NCBI RefSeq assembly: GCF_000219625.1
Contig: NC_018218.1
Coordinates: 124,001 to 188,000, forward strand
Source of the DNA: Zymoseptoria tritici IPO323
Taxonomy: Eukaryota; Ascomycota; Dothideomycetes; Mycosphaerellales; Mycosphaerellaceae
DNA: 64,000 nt
Direction of reading: 5' to 3'
Shown here in pieces: positions 10,262 to 21,495 of the stretch. The position numbers were made by a program, and so were the translations under genes. Position 1 is the stretch's first letter, and every line of letters begins with the position of its first letter. The notes under the pieces were generated by a model, which did no database searches, had not been told where the DNA came from, and saw only the letters and a program-made list of their open reading frames with translations.

Positions 10262-12116
10262 TCATCGTTTTCCAGCCTTGTCACTCCCTAATTTCAATTC
10301 CCTCGCTTTTTCCTCAACTTCCTTGCCAATGCCCGTTGTCTTGCCATGACCTTCACTCGGGTCCAAGTCCCCTTCACCACTGTCCTCTTCGTCCTCCTCG
10401 CCATCATCCTCCTCATCAATCCATCCACCCTTCTCCCAGTCCCAACCCTCGATATCCCTCAACAGTCTCACGTACTCCTCCGGCACCAGACCCTGCTCTC
10501 CCGTCTTCGGATTTTCGGCGACCAGCCACCCTTGTCCATGCCGATAGCTGACCAAGATCGTCTGGCCCTCCACAAGTCGCAGTTCGTTGTCGTTTTCGGG
10601 CTCAAAGTTGTAGAGTGCTAGACTCGGTCCTGCGTAGAGCGTCTCGTCGTCGGGACAAAGCGATGCGCGCATAGGTGAAGTGATGGGCGAGATGGGCGTT
10701 TCGGCATCGAGAGGGAGGTCGCTGAGGACGTTCAGCTGAGAGGTATGGAAAGATCGTGAGGGCAGTGTCGCCGAGTTCTGCGAAGCATTGTTGTGAAGAT
10801 GCGAGTCTCGGCGTGGTGATGAGCCGGACGGTTGATGGAAACCGCGACTTTGTCTCAAGGCATCGCGACCAGCTGGATCCGAAGCTCCATGGTGTCCTTC
10901 TGCCTCTTTCTTGCCTGCGCTCTCCCTCCGTCGTCCACGCTCGTAATTCGGCATGTCTGCAAAACTCCTAGATTTGCGGTGCTTGTTTTTCCGATGCGTG
11001 TACTCGTCTTCCGCCCATTCGTCGCCTGCCTGACCCTCCGTCCCACTTGCATGTCCAAAACTCGTACTCGGCAGTGGAGCCATGTCCTCGTACATCACGC
11101 CATCTCCACCCCATGGTCCTGCGCTCCATTGTCCTCGACCCGCGGATCCTTCAGCCGAGTCGGACAGTCGTCGCGATGTGTTCGAGTGCTCGGATGTCGC
11201 TGATTGTGGTCCAGAAGATGATGTCGGTGATGGAGATGGTGGACCGCCGAAATGCATGGGATGAAACGCAGGGTATGCGAAGTCGCGGACGTGAGCGTAT
11301 GGTAGGGAAGATTGGAGATTGAGCGTCGGTGCGGTCGAGTTAGGACGTGAGTTTCGAAAAGTTTGCTGTGAGGTGGTGGAGAGGCGGGATTGTGACTTCG
11401 TTGAAGGACGGCTGTCGCGCGAGGCGGTGGATGTTCGCTTCGCTGCTTTGGTCGGAGTCGGCGACGCCATTGTCGCGCCTGAGGCAGAGTGTCGTGGTTG
11501 GGAGGAGCCACTGGACTCGAGCGGAGAGTCGTCGTTCGTGGTATCGTACATGATGTGGGAGGGCGAGGCCGACAGCACCTCGGTCATGTTGGTGTATATA
11601 CTGTTTGATTCTGTATCGCTCCCGTCTGCTCGGGTCTGTTCGTCTGGTGTTATGGGCTGGATCCGGTGGTAGACCACCTCGCGGCGGAGCAGGCCAGACA
11701 GGTGTGATCGGTATCCTCGTCGCTGATATCGGGGAGGCGGAGAGCGTTCGATCGGCGGTGGTGGTATGAGGGGAGGAGGGTGAGGATCCGTCGGAAGGGC
11801 CGTGGAGTCGGTCGAAGGTGGTGCAGAAGGAAGCAGCAGCACAGCACAGCGGCAGTCGAAACTCGAACTAGCAACGTCGGCAGCAGGAGCTAAGAAGTAG
11901 GGCTATTAATAGGGCTCGCGCGGCTACAATTCAACAATGCAGGACGGGATGCAATGCAGAGAACGAGTAAGCGACCACGAGGTTCAAAGATTCGTCGTAT
12001 ACAACAAAGCAAGACGATAAGGAGCACGATTGCGTGTATATCAAAGGAGATACTCACAACAGAGTTGCTACCCGACCTATTACCACGCTACGAGTCCTGT
12101 CCATTGCTCCATTCAT
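10262..12116 (-). CDS. NBP2: SH3-domain protein, Nbp2/Skb5-like
   Basis: The C-terminal SH3 domain is clear: ALYNFEPENDNELRLVEGQ, then HGQGWLVAE and GLVPEEYVRLL, followed by an acidic tail. Domain position and the flanking acidic stretch fit yeast Nbp2 and fission-yeast Skb5, adaptors that bring a PP2C phosphatase to MAP kinase pathways. The N-terminal 380 residues are Ser/Pro-rich and disordered. The large frame (10262-11903) has no ATG until well inside it, so the start must be in another exon. A fitting model is exon 1 at 12116-12058 (starting MNGAMDRTRSVVIG), a GTGAGT donor, and an acceptor GCTAG ending at 11868, giving exon 2 at 11867-10262 in frame and 554 residues. The SH3 call is firm; exon 1 is a proposal. 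Confidence 0.78.
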
Positions 12117-12332
12117 CAACAGCAAGGACCCTCGAATGCCGCCTGCTCCGCCCGTTTTATCTTCAAGCTTTTTCTCGGCTCCAAGCCGTTTCACGATCGA
12201 TCTGAAACGTCTCCCCTCGTCCGCTGCATGCCTTTTCCACGTTGTGCGTCCCACAAAATTCGTCTCACATCATTCTCAAACGTCAACATCTTGAGCTACT
12301 TCCATGTGAGATGAGCTTGACATGCAAGAACA

Positions 12333-12869
12333 ATGATGAGTACGGCGGCGGCGATACAACTCGAAAGGACGACAGGAACGCAACATCTTCCCCGCCGAAG
12401 CTCACGCCACCGCGCGCTTATGCCCATGTCTAGTTCTGCCTCCCTGGATCCTTGCGTATCGGATGGTTCATCGGGTCCGTCGCTCATTGTACACTCCGTA
12501 GTCAACACCAACGAGATCTCCACCGGCACTGATATGCGAGATGTCGTGAATGAGCCAACGCGCGGACAACCCAACAGCGACATGTCCTCCTCCACCATCA
12601 AACCTCACCTCGACCGCTTCCTCTCCACTCGCCAACCACCCAAGACATTCTGCCCTTCCGAAGTTGCCCGAGCCCTGACCGCCAACGACCTGCAACGTCT
12701 CGGGTGCGAAAACTGGCGAGAAGCAATGTCCATCATCAGAGAGGTGGTGTGGGAACGTAGGAAGGCAGGCGAGTGCGAGGTTCTGCAGAAAGGAGAGGTG
12801 CTGGGCATGGAGGTGGAGTTGGAGGATGTCAGAGGACCGATTCGAGTGAGGAGAACGGAGGCGGCGTGA
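12333..12869 (+). CDS. DUF3253 domain protein
   Basis: Single exon, 178 residues. The C-terminal part FCPSEVARALTANDLQRLGC followed by WREAMSIIREVVWERRKAGECEVLQKG has the signature of the DUF3253 family, a small winged-helix-like domain widespread in bacteria and fungi whose function is not established. The N-terminal 100 residues are Ser/Thr-rich and probably disordered. The first codon is one of two tandem ATGs. Its promoter is shared with the divergent NBP2-like gene, about 216 bp apart if the proposed exon 1 of that gene is right. Confidence 0.72.
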   Translation: MMSTAAAIQLERTTGTQHLPRRSSRHRALMPMSSSASLDPCVSDGSSGPSLIVHSVVNTNEISTGTDMRDVVNEPTRGQPNSDMSSSTIKPHLDRFLSTRQPPKTFCPSEVARALTANDLQRLGCENWREAMSIIREVVWERRKAGECEVLQKGEVLGMEVELEDVRGPIRVRRTEAA

Positions 12870-13336
12870 TGTTTTCCAGAAGGTACGCTGTTGGAGGTTA
12901 TGCGACCACGATGTTTATGCGAGATGATGGCCGGATTTTCGTCTCATGGCAACCCGGTCGCTTGCTTCAGCTTGAGTACAAGCAGTCTTACCGACCATCG
13001 ACATTTCTACCACGACTGTTCTGGAGCGTTTTGGCGAAGACCGAGCTATTTCGGCAGCTACAGATGGCCCACTTCGGATGGTCTTGTCTTTGGCTTCGAG
13101 ACATCATGTTGATCCCCCGCAATGACGGACAGGCGGGAAAATGTCATGTCGAAAGAGGTTCGGTCGGCAGCAGATCACCGTTGTGATTCCAGCTCGCCCA
13201 TTCTCGGTTTTTGGGTACTTTTAGAACTCCTGTCGACATCATGAAGAGCTCTGAGTCCGCAGCAGAGATTGATGGCACGAGCAATGGATTTGCAGTCAAT
13301 GTGTAGAGGTCTCATTCAGCAACACGGGACCGCTCA
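12870..13336. other. intergenic, nothing recognised
   Basis: 3' flank of the DUF3253 gene. Two overlapping open frames run through it, but neither has recognisable content or a convincing start. Confidence 0.4.
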
Positions 13337-13660
13337 CAATCCTCATCGCCGGAGCCGGCCATTGGAGATCTGACAGCAGCGATCGCTCTCCGCCAGCAAG
13401 AACACAACAAGCTCTTCGAGCAACCCCGGCTTGAAACAGAATTCGGCACCGCCATTCACTTGTCTTCGAACTGCAACGGCATACTCAAGCAGCTAGCAAT
13501 AAGTGCCGAGGCTTTCGACTCCAATCCTGCGAACCGCTTCACTGGGTTGAACATGCAAGGCGAGGTGACCCGGGGTCAGGATCAGCGAACGATTTCGTGT
13601 CTACGACACAATTCGCCGTGGACATGCCTCAAGAATTCAAGAGTATACCGGGCTTACCAG
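13337..13660 (+). pseudogene. FAD-dependent monooxygenase, N-terminal fragment
   Basis: The start of a salicylate-hydroxylase-like flavoprotein: ILIAGAG in one frame, then IGDLTAAIALRQQEHN, LETEFGTAIHLSSNCNGILKQL and FTGLNMQGEV in the next. The Rossmann motif GAGIG-x-LTAA is interrupted by one extra C near 13370. The rest of the enzyme (substrate domain and the GD motif) does not follow; downstream bases up to 13905 are open but unrecognised. It is a dead remnant, pointing to past accessory metabolism beside the luciferase-like monooxygenase gene. Confidence 0.7.
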
Positions 13661-14343
13661 CGCGGATGACCTTCAGAACAAGAATCTCAGCAGACATGAC
13701 CTCAAGCTGCACATTTGCGGGCACGACGAGTTCGACAACTCCGCGCAGAAATTTCGAGAATGCCACTGGCCTGAAGTGCCGCAAAAGCACTGGCCAATGC
13801 CAGTCGACTTCGGCCACATGCTGGGCTGCATCCCGGTCACCTTGGTCAGTCCACGTTTCTAGAATGCTTCTCGGTATCGCTCTTGTCCCGAACTTCACCG
13901 TCTAAAGCCGCAGGATTTCAGCGGTCTTCAGGGAGTCTCGTATATTGACAAGCAGGCCGGGCACAGCTCAAGAGATATACTGCGTCCACTTCAGAGTCCA
14001 ACTCTTCATTGCAAGGTCCGATCATGTTCTTCCTTGAGCTTTGCAACGGCGCCTGGATCATCTTGGATCATTGCAAGGTCCCCACGCCTTCTGCCAGAGC
14101 GGTGAGGTTGACGCATACAGCATGGTCCACGCTGTGTCTGCACCTTGAGTGATTCTACAACGCTGCATCCCGTCCGGATCGAAGGGATCCACGTCCTTCA
14201 CTTCTTCCATACCAGGCTCAAGCATGTCTGACGAAACGTTGCTCGCAAAGATTCGCCCATGGGTCCCCGGCGTCCTCTCCAAGATCGGTCAGACAATCGA
14301 CCGTGCATCGCCCACGATGCGCCGATCGCAGCACATACCATTT
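13661..14343. other. decayed or intergenic sequence
   Basis: Between the FAD-monooxygenase remnant and the stop of the luciferase-like gene. Protein-like strings occur on both strands (for example 14058-14282 minus) but I cannot assign a family or join them into a gene. Confidence 0.35.
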
Positions 14344-16324
14344 TCAACAGAGTTGCATGGCCGCCGGATCGATCCAGTCATCCGTCTTCGGCTCCTCTTC
14401 GACCTCCACCCTGCCCTTCTCACCACCCTTGAACTCGCTCACTCCATCCAGCTTGAACCCGACCGTTTTGCTCTTCGACACCGCCCTCCAGATCATCTGA
14501 CCTGCAGGATGATTTGGAAGAGGCTCATTCTGACCAGGTGAATCCAGGAAGTTCTCCCGATACGTCCCACCGGGCACGGTGTAGTCGTGCCAGAAGATAC
14601 CTCTTCGCTGAAGCTCTGGTATCAACAGCTCTACGACGTCCTCGAATGTCTGCGGCATGAGCGCGTATGCCTGTTGAAGCTTCGTTAGTCAACCAAACTT
14701 CACGCTTGCTGGACTTTCCAAGCACCCACAATGTTGAACCCATCCACATCGCCCTCTTCAACCCACCTCTCCATCTCATCCGCCACGACCTCCGGTGTGC
14801 CCACGCTTGTGACTCCCAGCCCTCCCACCATGATGTGTTCCGCTAGTGCACGCTTCGTCCACTTTCCTCCATTCACATCCGGTGCCACCTTCAGCAGTCC
14901 TTCAATATAACTGCGAATGGCATTACTCTCCACATACCGCAGCTCCTCGTCATCAGCGTACTTGCTCAAGTCAACTCCAGTCCAGCCACCAAAGAGAGCG
15001 AGTGCGCCTTCGTAGTCGCCGTATTGGATGTAATCAGCGTACTTGGCCTCAGCTTCGGCTTGCGTACGTCCCAAGACAGGGCAAAATTTGGCAAGAACTT
15101 TGACATCGCTTGCTGATCGACCTTCTTCGACTGCTTTCGCACGGATGCCGGCGATGTTCCCTTTCACGCTCGCTGGTGCATGAGCGGATACGAAAACACC
15201 CTCTGCATGCTTCCCTGCAAACGCTTTCCCTTCTTTCGATGTTCCAGCTTGCATGATGACCGGCGTGCGTTGCGGAGAAGGTTGACAAAAATGCGGACCA
15301 GGAACGTCGAAGAACTCGCCGGTGTGATTGATTTCCCGGACGAGAGATGGATCGGTGTAGATTTCTGTTTTGCGATTGAGTTGAACGGCGTCGGAGCGCC
15401 AGGAGGAGTTCCAGAGCTTGTAGACTACGGTCATGAATTCTTCGCACATGGCATAGCGGGAGGTATGAGTGGGTTGAGCACTGTCCTTTTCGGGTGTGGA
15501 GGACGATTTCTTGGGTAGAAGATTGCGAGCGGCGGAGTCGAGGTAGCCGGTTACTACGTTCCATGCGAGACTGCGATAGACCGTCAGCACAACCCCTTCA
15601 GATCGCAACGGAACGATCATACTCACCGCCCACCACTCAGATGATCAACAGTACTCAACCTCCTCGCCAAATGATACGGCATCTCATAACTCGTGCTGAC
15701 AGTCACTCCAAATCCCAGACTTTTCGTCACCGCCGCCATCGCCGGCACCACGCAGAGAGGTTCATTGACCGGCCACTGAGCTCCCGACTTGATGGCCGGA
15801 GTGAGATTCTTCGGTCCTCCGTAGACGTCGTAGCCTCCGAGAACGTCCGCGATGAACATACCGTGAAACTTTCCGCGTTCGAGAAGTTGAGCGAGAGACG
15901 TCCAGTGGGCGAGTGTGTTGAACTCCGTAGAACGGTCGTCGGGATGCCGCCAGAGACCGGGAGATTGGTGGCCGGAGCCTGTGAAAGTGGGACATGTTAG
16001 CAAATTTCCAAGAGCTGAGCGATCGTCATTGCAAGGCAACTTACACATCTCCACGAAAGCGTTCAGGATAAGCTTCTTCTTGGGCTTTGGTTGTACATCG
16101 CCGTTCGTCTGCGGGCCAATGATCAAGTCGAGTTGAGGTTTTCTTTGGCACTGAGTTCCATTTGGTGTCCCTCTCGACGCCGAATAGCCCATACCGTTCG
16201 GGCGGGCTTGAGCGGGGTTTCCGTTTGCAGCACTTTTTGACGCTGAACTGCTCACGCCATTCGTCGTGGCATATCCGTTGACGCCACGAGGTGTGCCGTT
16301 GGGCACTGCATGGCCCGAGACCAT
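14344..16324 (-). CDS. luciferase-like FMN-dependent monooxygenase (NtaA/SnaA/DszA family)
   Basis: Reduced-FMN-dependent oxygenase of the bacterial-luciferase fold; family members attack nitrilotriacetate, sulfur heterocycles or other small organics. Four exons: 16324-16045, 15978-15627, 15570-14730, 14670-14344, all with GT-AG introns of 56-66 bp and matching phases; the product is 599 residues. Family landmarks run in order: KLILNAFVEMC, SGHQSPGLWRHPDD, LERGKFHGMFIADVLGGYDVY, LARRLSTVDHLSGGRLAWNVVTG, VIMQAGTSKEGKAFA and DGFNIAYALMPQTFEDVVELL. Residues 1 to about 75 are an Asn/Gly/Ser-rich extension not typical of the family; the core would begin near KKKLILNAF, but no nearer ATG is better placed. 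It probably relies on a separate flavin reductase, which is not in the window. Substrate unknown. Confidence 0.9.
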
Positions 16325-16836
16325 CTCTTGTCCTGCGAGACAAACCGACAGCTACAGGCTCCAGGACTATAATCCAAGAAATCGTCAGTGAAACAAATCG
16401 GTGAATTGCTGTATGGGCATATGTGATGTTGTAGGTAGCTTAGGGTTGTGCGTTGGGGTTAGTCGCTCGTAGCTCGGCTAGGAGATACTCCGCCTGCCAG
16501 TGGGGAAAGTCGATGGCGTGCTGATTTGCGTGTGGTTAAATTCCTGCTTGATGAGATCCTATTCCTGCAAGTGATATCAACGTTCTGTGCAGTGCTATTA
16601 TTGGAGTATCCTCTACATAAAGGGAGCGGCATGCCAGAAGCAACAAACTGCCACCACCGTAAACCCAATGAAGATCCAAACGCCTCGCTATGACATGTCC
16701 AACGCTTGTGGACGATACTAGAAGGGTATCTCGTTCCGTCGCTGTCTGTTCAACCTGCAATCATCTTCCACACTCCCAATGTCTTTTCTCTTCCGCTCCC
16801 ACACCTCCTGTCGTTGTTCTTCCGCGTCAAACCGCA
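16325..16836. other. intergenic, nothing recognised
   Basis: Upstream region of the luciferase-like gene and 3' flank of the WD40-like gene, both on the minus strand. No recognisable coding content. Confidence 0.45.
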
Positions 16837-19800
16837 TCACATAACCGCACACTTCCCGTCCCTGTCACCCCTCCGACTCCGATTCGTAAACACACTCTTC
16901 TTCTCCATATAACTCCCGGCGTCCGCCTCCAGCAATTCCTGCCTCCCCTTTCCGCGATGGAAAAAGCCGCCCTTTCTTCCCTTCGCCCTCCCACCGGTAA
17001 TCACATACGCCGCACTCTTCGTACTTCTCTCCGACGCCGTCCTCGCCAGTCCGTTCAGAGGTTCCATCACCTTGCCCGAGTCCCTCAACGTCGGCGTCGA
17101 AGCAGCAGCAGGCGGATGCCAACCCGTGACAGGATGCGCCACGCTTCCCGCCTTGCCAGAACTTTGGACCGTTCGTAGTGGAACGTGGTCGCGGGACTGG
17201 TTCATGGGAAAGAGAGAGGCGGAGCCGGAGGCTGTCGGATTCTGCATGGCGGCTGCCGCGGCCGCGTTGCGGAAGGCTTGCATGTGAGGCGGCAACCGCC
17301 GAGAGGTGGGAGAATAGTGCGAATCATTGCTGTAGGTACTGGGATTGTAGGAGCCGGCTGAGCTCGGGGCGCGGGAGGGAGAGGTCTGAATACCTGGGGC
17401 GAGGGCGGAGAAGCGAGGATTATATGAGAGTTGGGAGGGTTGGCGCTGAGGGATGCTGTGGACGTATGGCGAGATGGGGGACGCGGAGCAGTTGTCAAGG
17501 CGCGAGACCGGTGAGATGATGTCCCACGGCTCGTCTCCGTTATCCGAGCGAGGTGCAGGAACTCCACTCATCGGAGAGACGGCATTGCCGTACGCCCGTT
17601 GTAGACCGCGAGGGAGACTGGCGATGGTGCCATATGGTGCCATGGTCCCGTTCTGGCTTTGCGAGTCGAAGGTGCGAGTACTGCCGGCGGGAGAGTCGGG
17701 ACGATGCGGTTCACCTCCACGGAGAGTTGGCGTGAAAGAGCGCGCGGCAGGGTAAGTTGAGGGTAGACCACCCGTGGGCGAGACTCCTGGAAGTGGCGAG
17801 TTTGACCGCTCTCCGCTACCTCCAGCGACTGGGCTGCCATCTGGCGCACCATTAGCTCGAGAGCTGCTTCTGGGTGGGAACTCCGTGATGTCTTCGTCTA
17901 TCCTCTTCGCTTTGCTTGGGTCGAACATTTGCGGACCATCTAGACCAGCCAGGGCACGAAACTTCTGCGGCAGAGGCGCATTCGGCTCCTCGCTGTACTC
18001 TGGCAGACTCAAGAAGTTCCCGGTGGACTGTTCTACGCTGATGCCTTCTCGATTCCTCTCCTCCAACGTCTGGAATCGATGTCTCTGCGCATTCGAAGCC
18101 GCGCGCTGCAGGGAGGCATGCGATCTTGGCTGACCAGGCATATATGGCTCCTCGTACACATCCGCCTGCTCGTTGCTCTCCATCAGATCTGGCAAGCTTC
18201 TAGCTCCGTCAGACTGCATCGTGCCGATGGAAATCATGCTGGCTCGACTGCGGCCATGATGTCCCATGCTCGAATTGGTAAAAGCCGGACTGACTCCTCG
18301 CTGAGATCGCGAAACGATGGTGCTCGCCGCTCGTCCGATGAGTGCAGGTCGTTGGCTGAGAGCGCCTCGGTTGTGCTGAGCAACTGATCTCTTCCTCACC
18401 AATGCCACTTGCTCGGCGACGTCGACCTGCTCTTCCTCCAGCATTTGGGGCGGACATTTGCCAAGAATCAAGCTGAATGTCTGGCCAGGCTGTCCCGAGA
18501 ACTGCGGATCGAAGTCGAAAAGAATGATCCTTCCACCCTCCACGTCCTCTACTCCCTCATCGCCATTCTCACTCACTCCGCCGGGACTCGTCACGATCAG
18601 CCTTCCCTGCACGGGTACCAAGTTGTCCGCCGGCGCCGGCAACGATGGGCTACTATGCATCCATCGCACCTCGCTGAACGGACACCCATACCCTTCATCT
18701 AATTGATGATCAATGCTATGCGCCTCAACCGGGGTCTCCTCATCCTGCTGCTTAGGCGGGACAATGTACAGTCGAATCGTGCGATCGTTGACAATAACAG
18801 CGATGGTATCGCCGAACTCATCAATCGTAGGACAAGAATGTACCGCGGCGCCGAGGCCGCCGTTGGTCGACAGCGGCGGGAAAATGACAATGGGGAATTC
18901 GATGTTGCCATAGGTCAGGTCGCTCATGTTGAGGAGGCCGAATGTGTCTTCAAGACCGTTCCAGGCGAAGAGCTTCTCATTGTTGGTTTGGCGATTCTCT
19001 CGCATGAAGACGGCGTGGCTGCTGTTGCGAATGTTCTCGGGATGGAGGAGATTGGAGCACCAAGCTTCTTTCAACTCTTCGTGGGTTGGAATGTTGCTGT
19101 GGGAAGCCGGAAAGACAGGTACTGAGACAACGACCGTGGACGAGGCATTCACCCGAGTGGTTGTGCCCATTAATGTCGATCCGTCTTCGGAGAATGCCAG
19201 TCGGTCGACCTTGACACTTCGGACAGCTCTTCGGTCCGTAGGCATTGCCTTTGGGTCCAAGGAGAAGATCTCGATGCCGCCCTCATAAGCCGCTGCCAAC
19301 AGACCGCCTGTCGGTGCAAGTGCAATGCAGGTTGTGGGATAGTCCAGCTTGATTGTCCGACTTCTCCTCACTTTCAACCCAATGTCGTAGACATTAATCG
19401 TGTGGTCGTCAGCCAGAACTGCCATTGTACTCCCCAAGTCCGTAACCTCCACCGCGAGCGGCCTTCTCTTGAGCGCATATTCCTGTGTGATGCCCACTGG
19501 CAATGCGGCCGCTTGAAGGACGAATAGCCTTGCACTGTTGTACGCTGCGACCCTCCTCCCTCGTGGCGATATTGAGAACCCAAAAGCTTCGCCAGTCGGG
19601 AATCCTGCAGACGCCGTGACGCTGTTCGACACGAGCTTGATGATGTGTATCCTTGGACGATTCGGCTCGACATCTTTCAATGACTGCCAGCTGTAACGCA
19701 GGCACTCTTTCTGCGGTGAGATCGTTGTGGTACCCCAAGATGAGCGAGTAGAGGTTCGCCGATGCACAGAGCTATACTGCATCGGCGCTTGGCTGGTGGA

Positions 19801-20592
19801 GGAGAAACGGTTCGAGCCGTCAACGTTGGTCGAGCCTGGCGCTGGAAAGTAGCTGAGACGAGAGGCCTGCTGGAGGACGGGAGACGGATGGCTGTTGCGG
19901 GAACTGTTGATAGGCGTTGTCGTTAACGTGCTGCGGCGTTCGGTATGCTCCTCATCATCCTCTGCGCGCTGCTCTTGCCCATTGATTTGGAATTGTATCG
20001 ACTGCTGCCGTGGTCGCGGAGATGTGTTTGTTGTTTCATGCGTGGAAATGGTATCATTAGTTGAGCGACTGAGATCAGCAGAGACAGTCGCAGTAGAGCC
20101 GGGATTGAACAACGAAGGCGATCCTTGATGTCTGGCCCCCAGAGGTGAAACGCTGGGCAGTGGAGATTCGAGGCTTTCCAAACTGGCGACCCTGTGGAAC
20201 TTGGCCGACGTACGACTCGGTGGCTTGTCCTGCGGCAGAGTGTGCGACGACGAAGATGCACCCGTTTCCGTATCCGCTTCTTCCTCGACATCGCTCACAT
20301 TGTGCTCGTAGTATGTGTATCCATCTCCCAGAATGCCGTTGGTATCCTGAGACTTGCGCCTCGCTGTGCTCTCCTCCTCCAGCTCTTCCTTCAACGCAGC
20401 ATCCATCTCTTCTCCATCGGGCTCCGGTGATGCCAGAGGCCAGTTTGGACGATCCCACAAATCCGTGCCGTTGAGCATCGTCGTATGTCGTCGCTCCTCC
20501 GCCGCTGGTCCTTCGGATGCTGGCCTGCGCCGCTCAGACATGGCACTTCTATGCCGTGCTGAACGAGCCGAGAGGGTGGAGGGCACCGGCAT
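16837..20592 (-). CDS. large WD40-like protein with C-terminal CAAX box
   Basis: Single uninterrupted frame, 1251 residues, from the ATG at 20592. Layout: residues 1-300 disordered and acidic; about 310-700 with beta-propeller-like blades (GEAFGFSISPRGRRVAAYNS, TDLGSTMAVLADDHTINVYD, TTCIALAPTGGLLAAAYEGG, DEFGDTIAVIVNDRTIRLY); then a Ser/Pro/Arg-rich disordered tail with a poly-Ala run (AAAAAAM). This resembles uncharacterised filamentous-fungal WD40-like proteins. The last residues are basic (NRSRRGDRDGK) and end in Cys-Ala-Val-Met, a farnesyl-type CAAX motif, so membrane anchoring of the C-terminus is likely. No catalytic domain is seen; a scaffold role is inferred. Confidence 0.8.
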   Translation of the reverse strand: MPVPSTLSARSARHRSAMSERRRPASEGPAAEERRHTTMLNGTDLWDRPNWPLASPEPDGEEMDAALKEELEEESTARRKSQDTNGILGDGYTYYEHNVSDVEEEADTETGASSSSHTLPQDKPPSRTSAKFHRVASLESLESPLPSVSPLGARHQGSPSLFNPGSTATVSADLSRSTNDTISTHETTNTSPRPRQQSIQFQINGQEQRAEDDEEHTERRSTLTTTPINSSRNSHPSPVLQQASRLSYFPAPGSTNVDGSNRFSSTSQAPMQYSSVHRRTSTRSSWGTTTISPQKECLRYSWQSLKDVEPNRPRIHIIKLVSNSVTASAGFPTGEAFGFSISPRGRRVAAYNSARLFVLQAAALPVGITQEYALKRRPLAVEVTDLGSTMAVLADDHTINVYDIGLKVRRSRTIKLDYPTTCIALAPTGGLLAAAYEGGIEIFSLDPKAMPTDRRAVRSVKVDRLAFSEDGSTLMGTTTRVNASSTVVVSVPVFPASHSNIPTHEELKEAWCSNLLHPENIRNSSHAVFMRENRQTNNEKLFAWNGLEDTFGLLNMSDLTYGNIEFPIVIFPPLSTNGGLGAAVHSCPTIDEFGDTIAVIVNDRTIRLYIVPPKQQDEETPVEAHSIDHQLDEGYGCPFSEVRWMHSSPSLPAPADNLVPVQGRLIVTSPGGVSENGDEGVEDVEGGRIILFDFDPQFSGQPGQTFSLILGKCPPQMLEEEQVDVAEQVALVRKRSVAQHNRGALSQRPALIGRAASTIVSRSQRGVSPAFTNSSMGHHGRSRASMISIGTMQSDGARSLPDLMESNEQADVYEEPYMPGQPRSHASLQRAASNAQRHRFQTLEERNREGISVEQSTGNFLSLPEYSEEPNAPLPQKFRALAGLDGPQMFDPSKAKRIDEDITEFPPRSSSRANGAPDGSPVAGGSGERSNSPLPGVSPTGGLPSTYPAARSFTPTLRGGEPHRPDSPAGSTRTFDSQSQNGTMAPYGTIASLPRGLQRAYGNAVSPMSGVPAPRSDNGDEPWDIISPVSRLDNCSASPISPYVHSIPQRQPSQLSYNPRFSALAPGIQTSPSRAPSSAGSYNPSTYSNDSHYSPTSRRLPPHMQAFRNAAAAAAMQNPTASGSASLFPMNQSRDHVPLRTVQSSGKAGSVAHPVTGWHPPAAASTPTLRDSGKVMEPLNGLARTASERSTKSAAYVITGGRAKGRKGGFFHRGKGRQELLEADAGSYMEKKSVFTNRSRRGDRDGKCAVM

Positions 20593-21495
20593 GGTCGAGG
20601 AACCGCTGCCGAACTACCTCACCCACCGTATGCGACGGGAACTCCAGACCTATGAAGGATTCCCGGCGTAGCGATCGTCAGGCCCAGCGAATTACCGTAG
20701 AACATGCGCCGGTTCATTGACTCGTGGGCGTGGTGGCCGGACAGCTGCGAAAACTCGTTGCTTTCGTCATTCGTGAGGCTATCCGTCGTGCTTCGTGATG
20801 CTTGCGCTCAAACGTGTTCAGGTTTCAAACTTACTCTCACTCCGCGCGGAGTCAGACGCCTCGTATCTGCTGCGGAGTCCTATGCACAAACCTACAGTGG
20901 TGGACTTGTGGAAGACAGCGACTCGTGCAGAAGCGAGTGCACTTGATGATTCTCGGCGAATGAAAGCGTGCGGACCCTTCCTTTCTGCATTACCGTTTTG
21001 TGCAATGCTTGGATTCGGTTTGGCAGATTCGAGAACTTCCGCTAGGGAACAAGAAAATCGCCGAGACACATCTTTTCGCATTGCGGCAGAAGATACGACA
21101 CAAGACAAGAAGTGATTGATTGTTCACGAATACCCGTCGGTACTGCTCGCTGCATTGAACAAAAGGATGCATCGAATTGATGATCGCCAGGGGCCACGAA
21201 GCTCAAAGTTCTGGTAAGTTTCAACGCCTCGGGTAGAACTAGTGTTTGAAGATCCGGCAGACTCCTAAATGTCGTGATGAGCGATGAGGTCGATGAAAGA
21301 CGTCGACAGCAACTCATGTGAAACCGTGCCATTCGCACGAACGACCGTTTCAATATGCAAGCTATGTTCGTGGGTCGTTCGTGGCATAGTTCTACCGACC
21401 AGGATTATCCTTCTCGAACAGACCGGTGGAAAGTCTCCTTTCTGGACCCCAAGCGACCTCATTCCTTCTTCTCGCATTCTTCATGATCTCGACCA
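20593..21495. other. intergenic, nothing recognised
   Basis: Roughly 900 bp upstream of the WD40-like gene and downstream of the coiled-coil gene, both minus strand. Short frames on both strands carry no recognisable domain. Confidence 0.45.
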
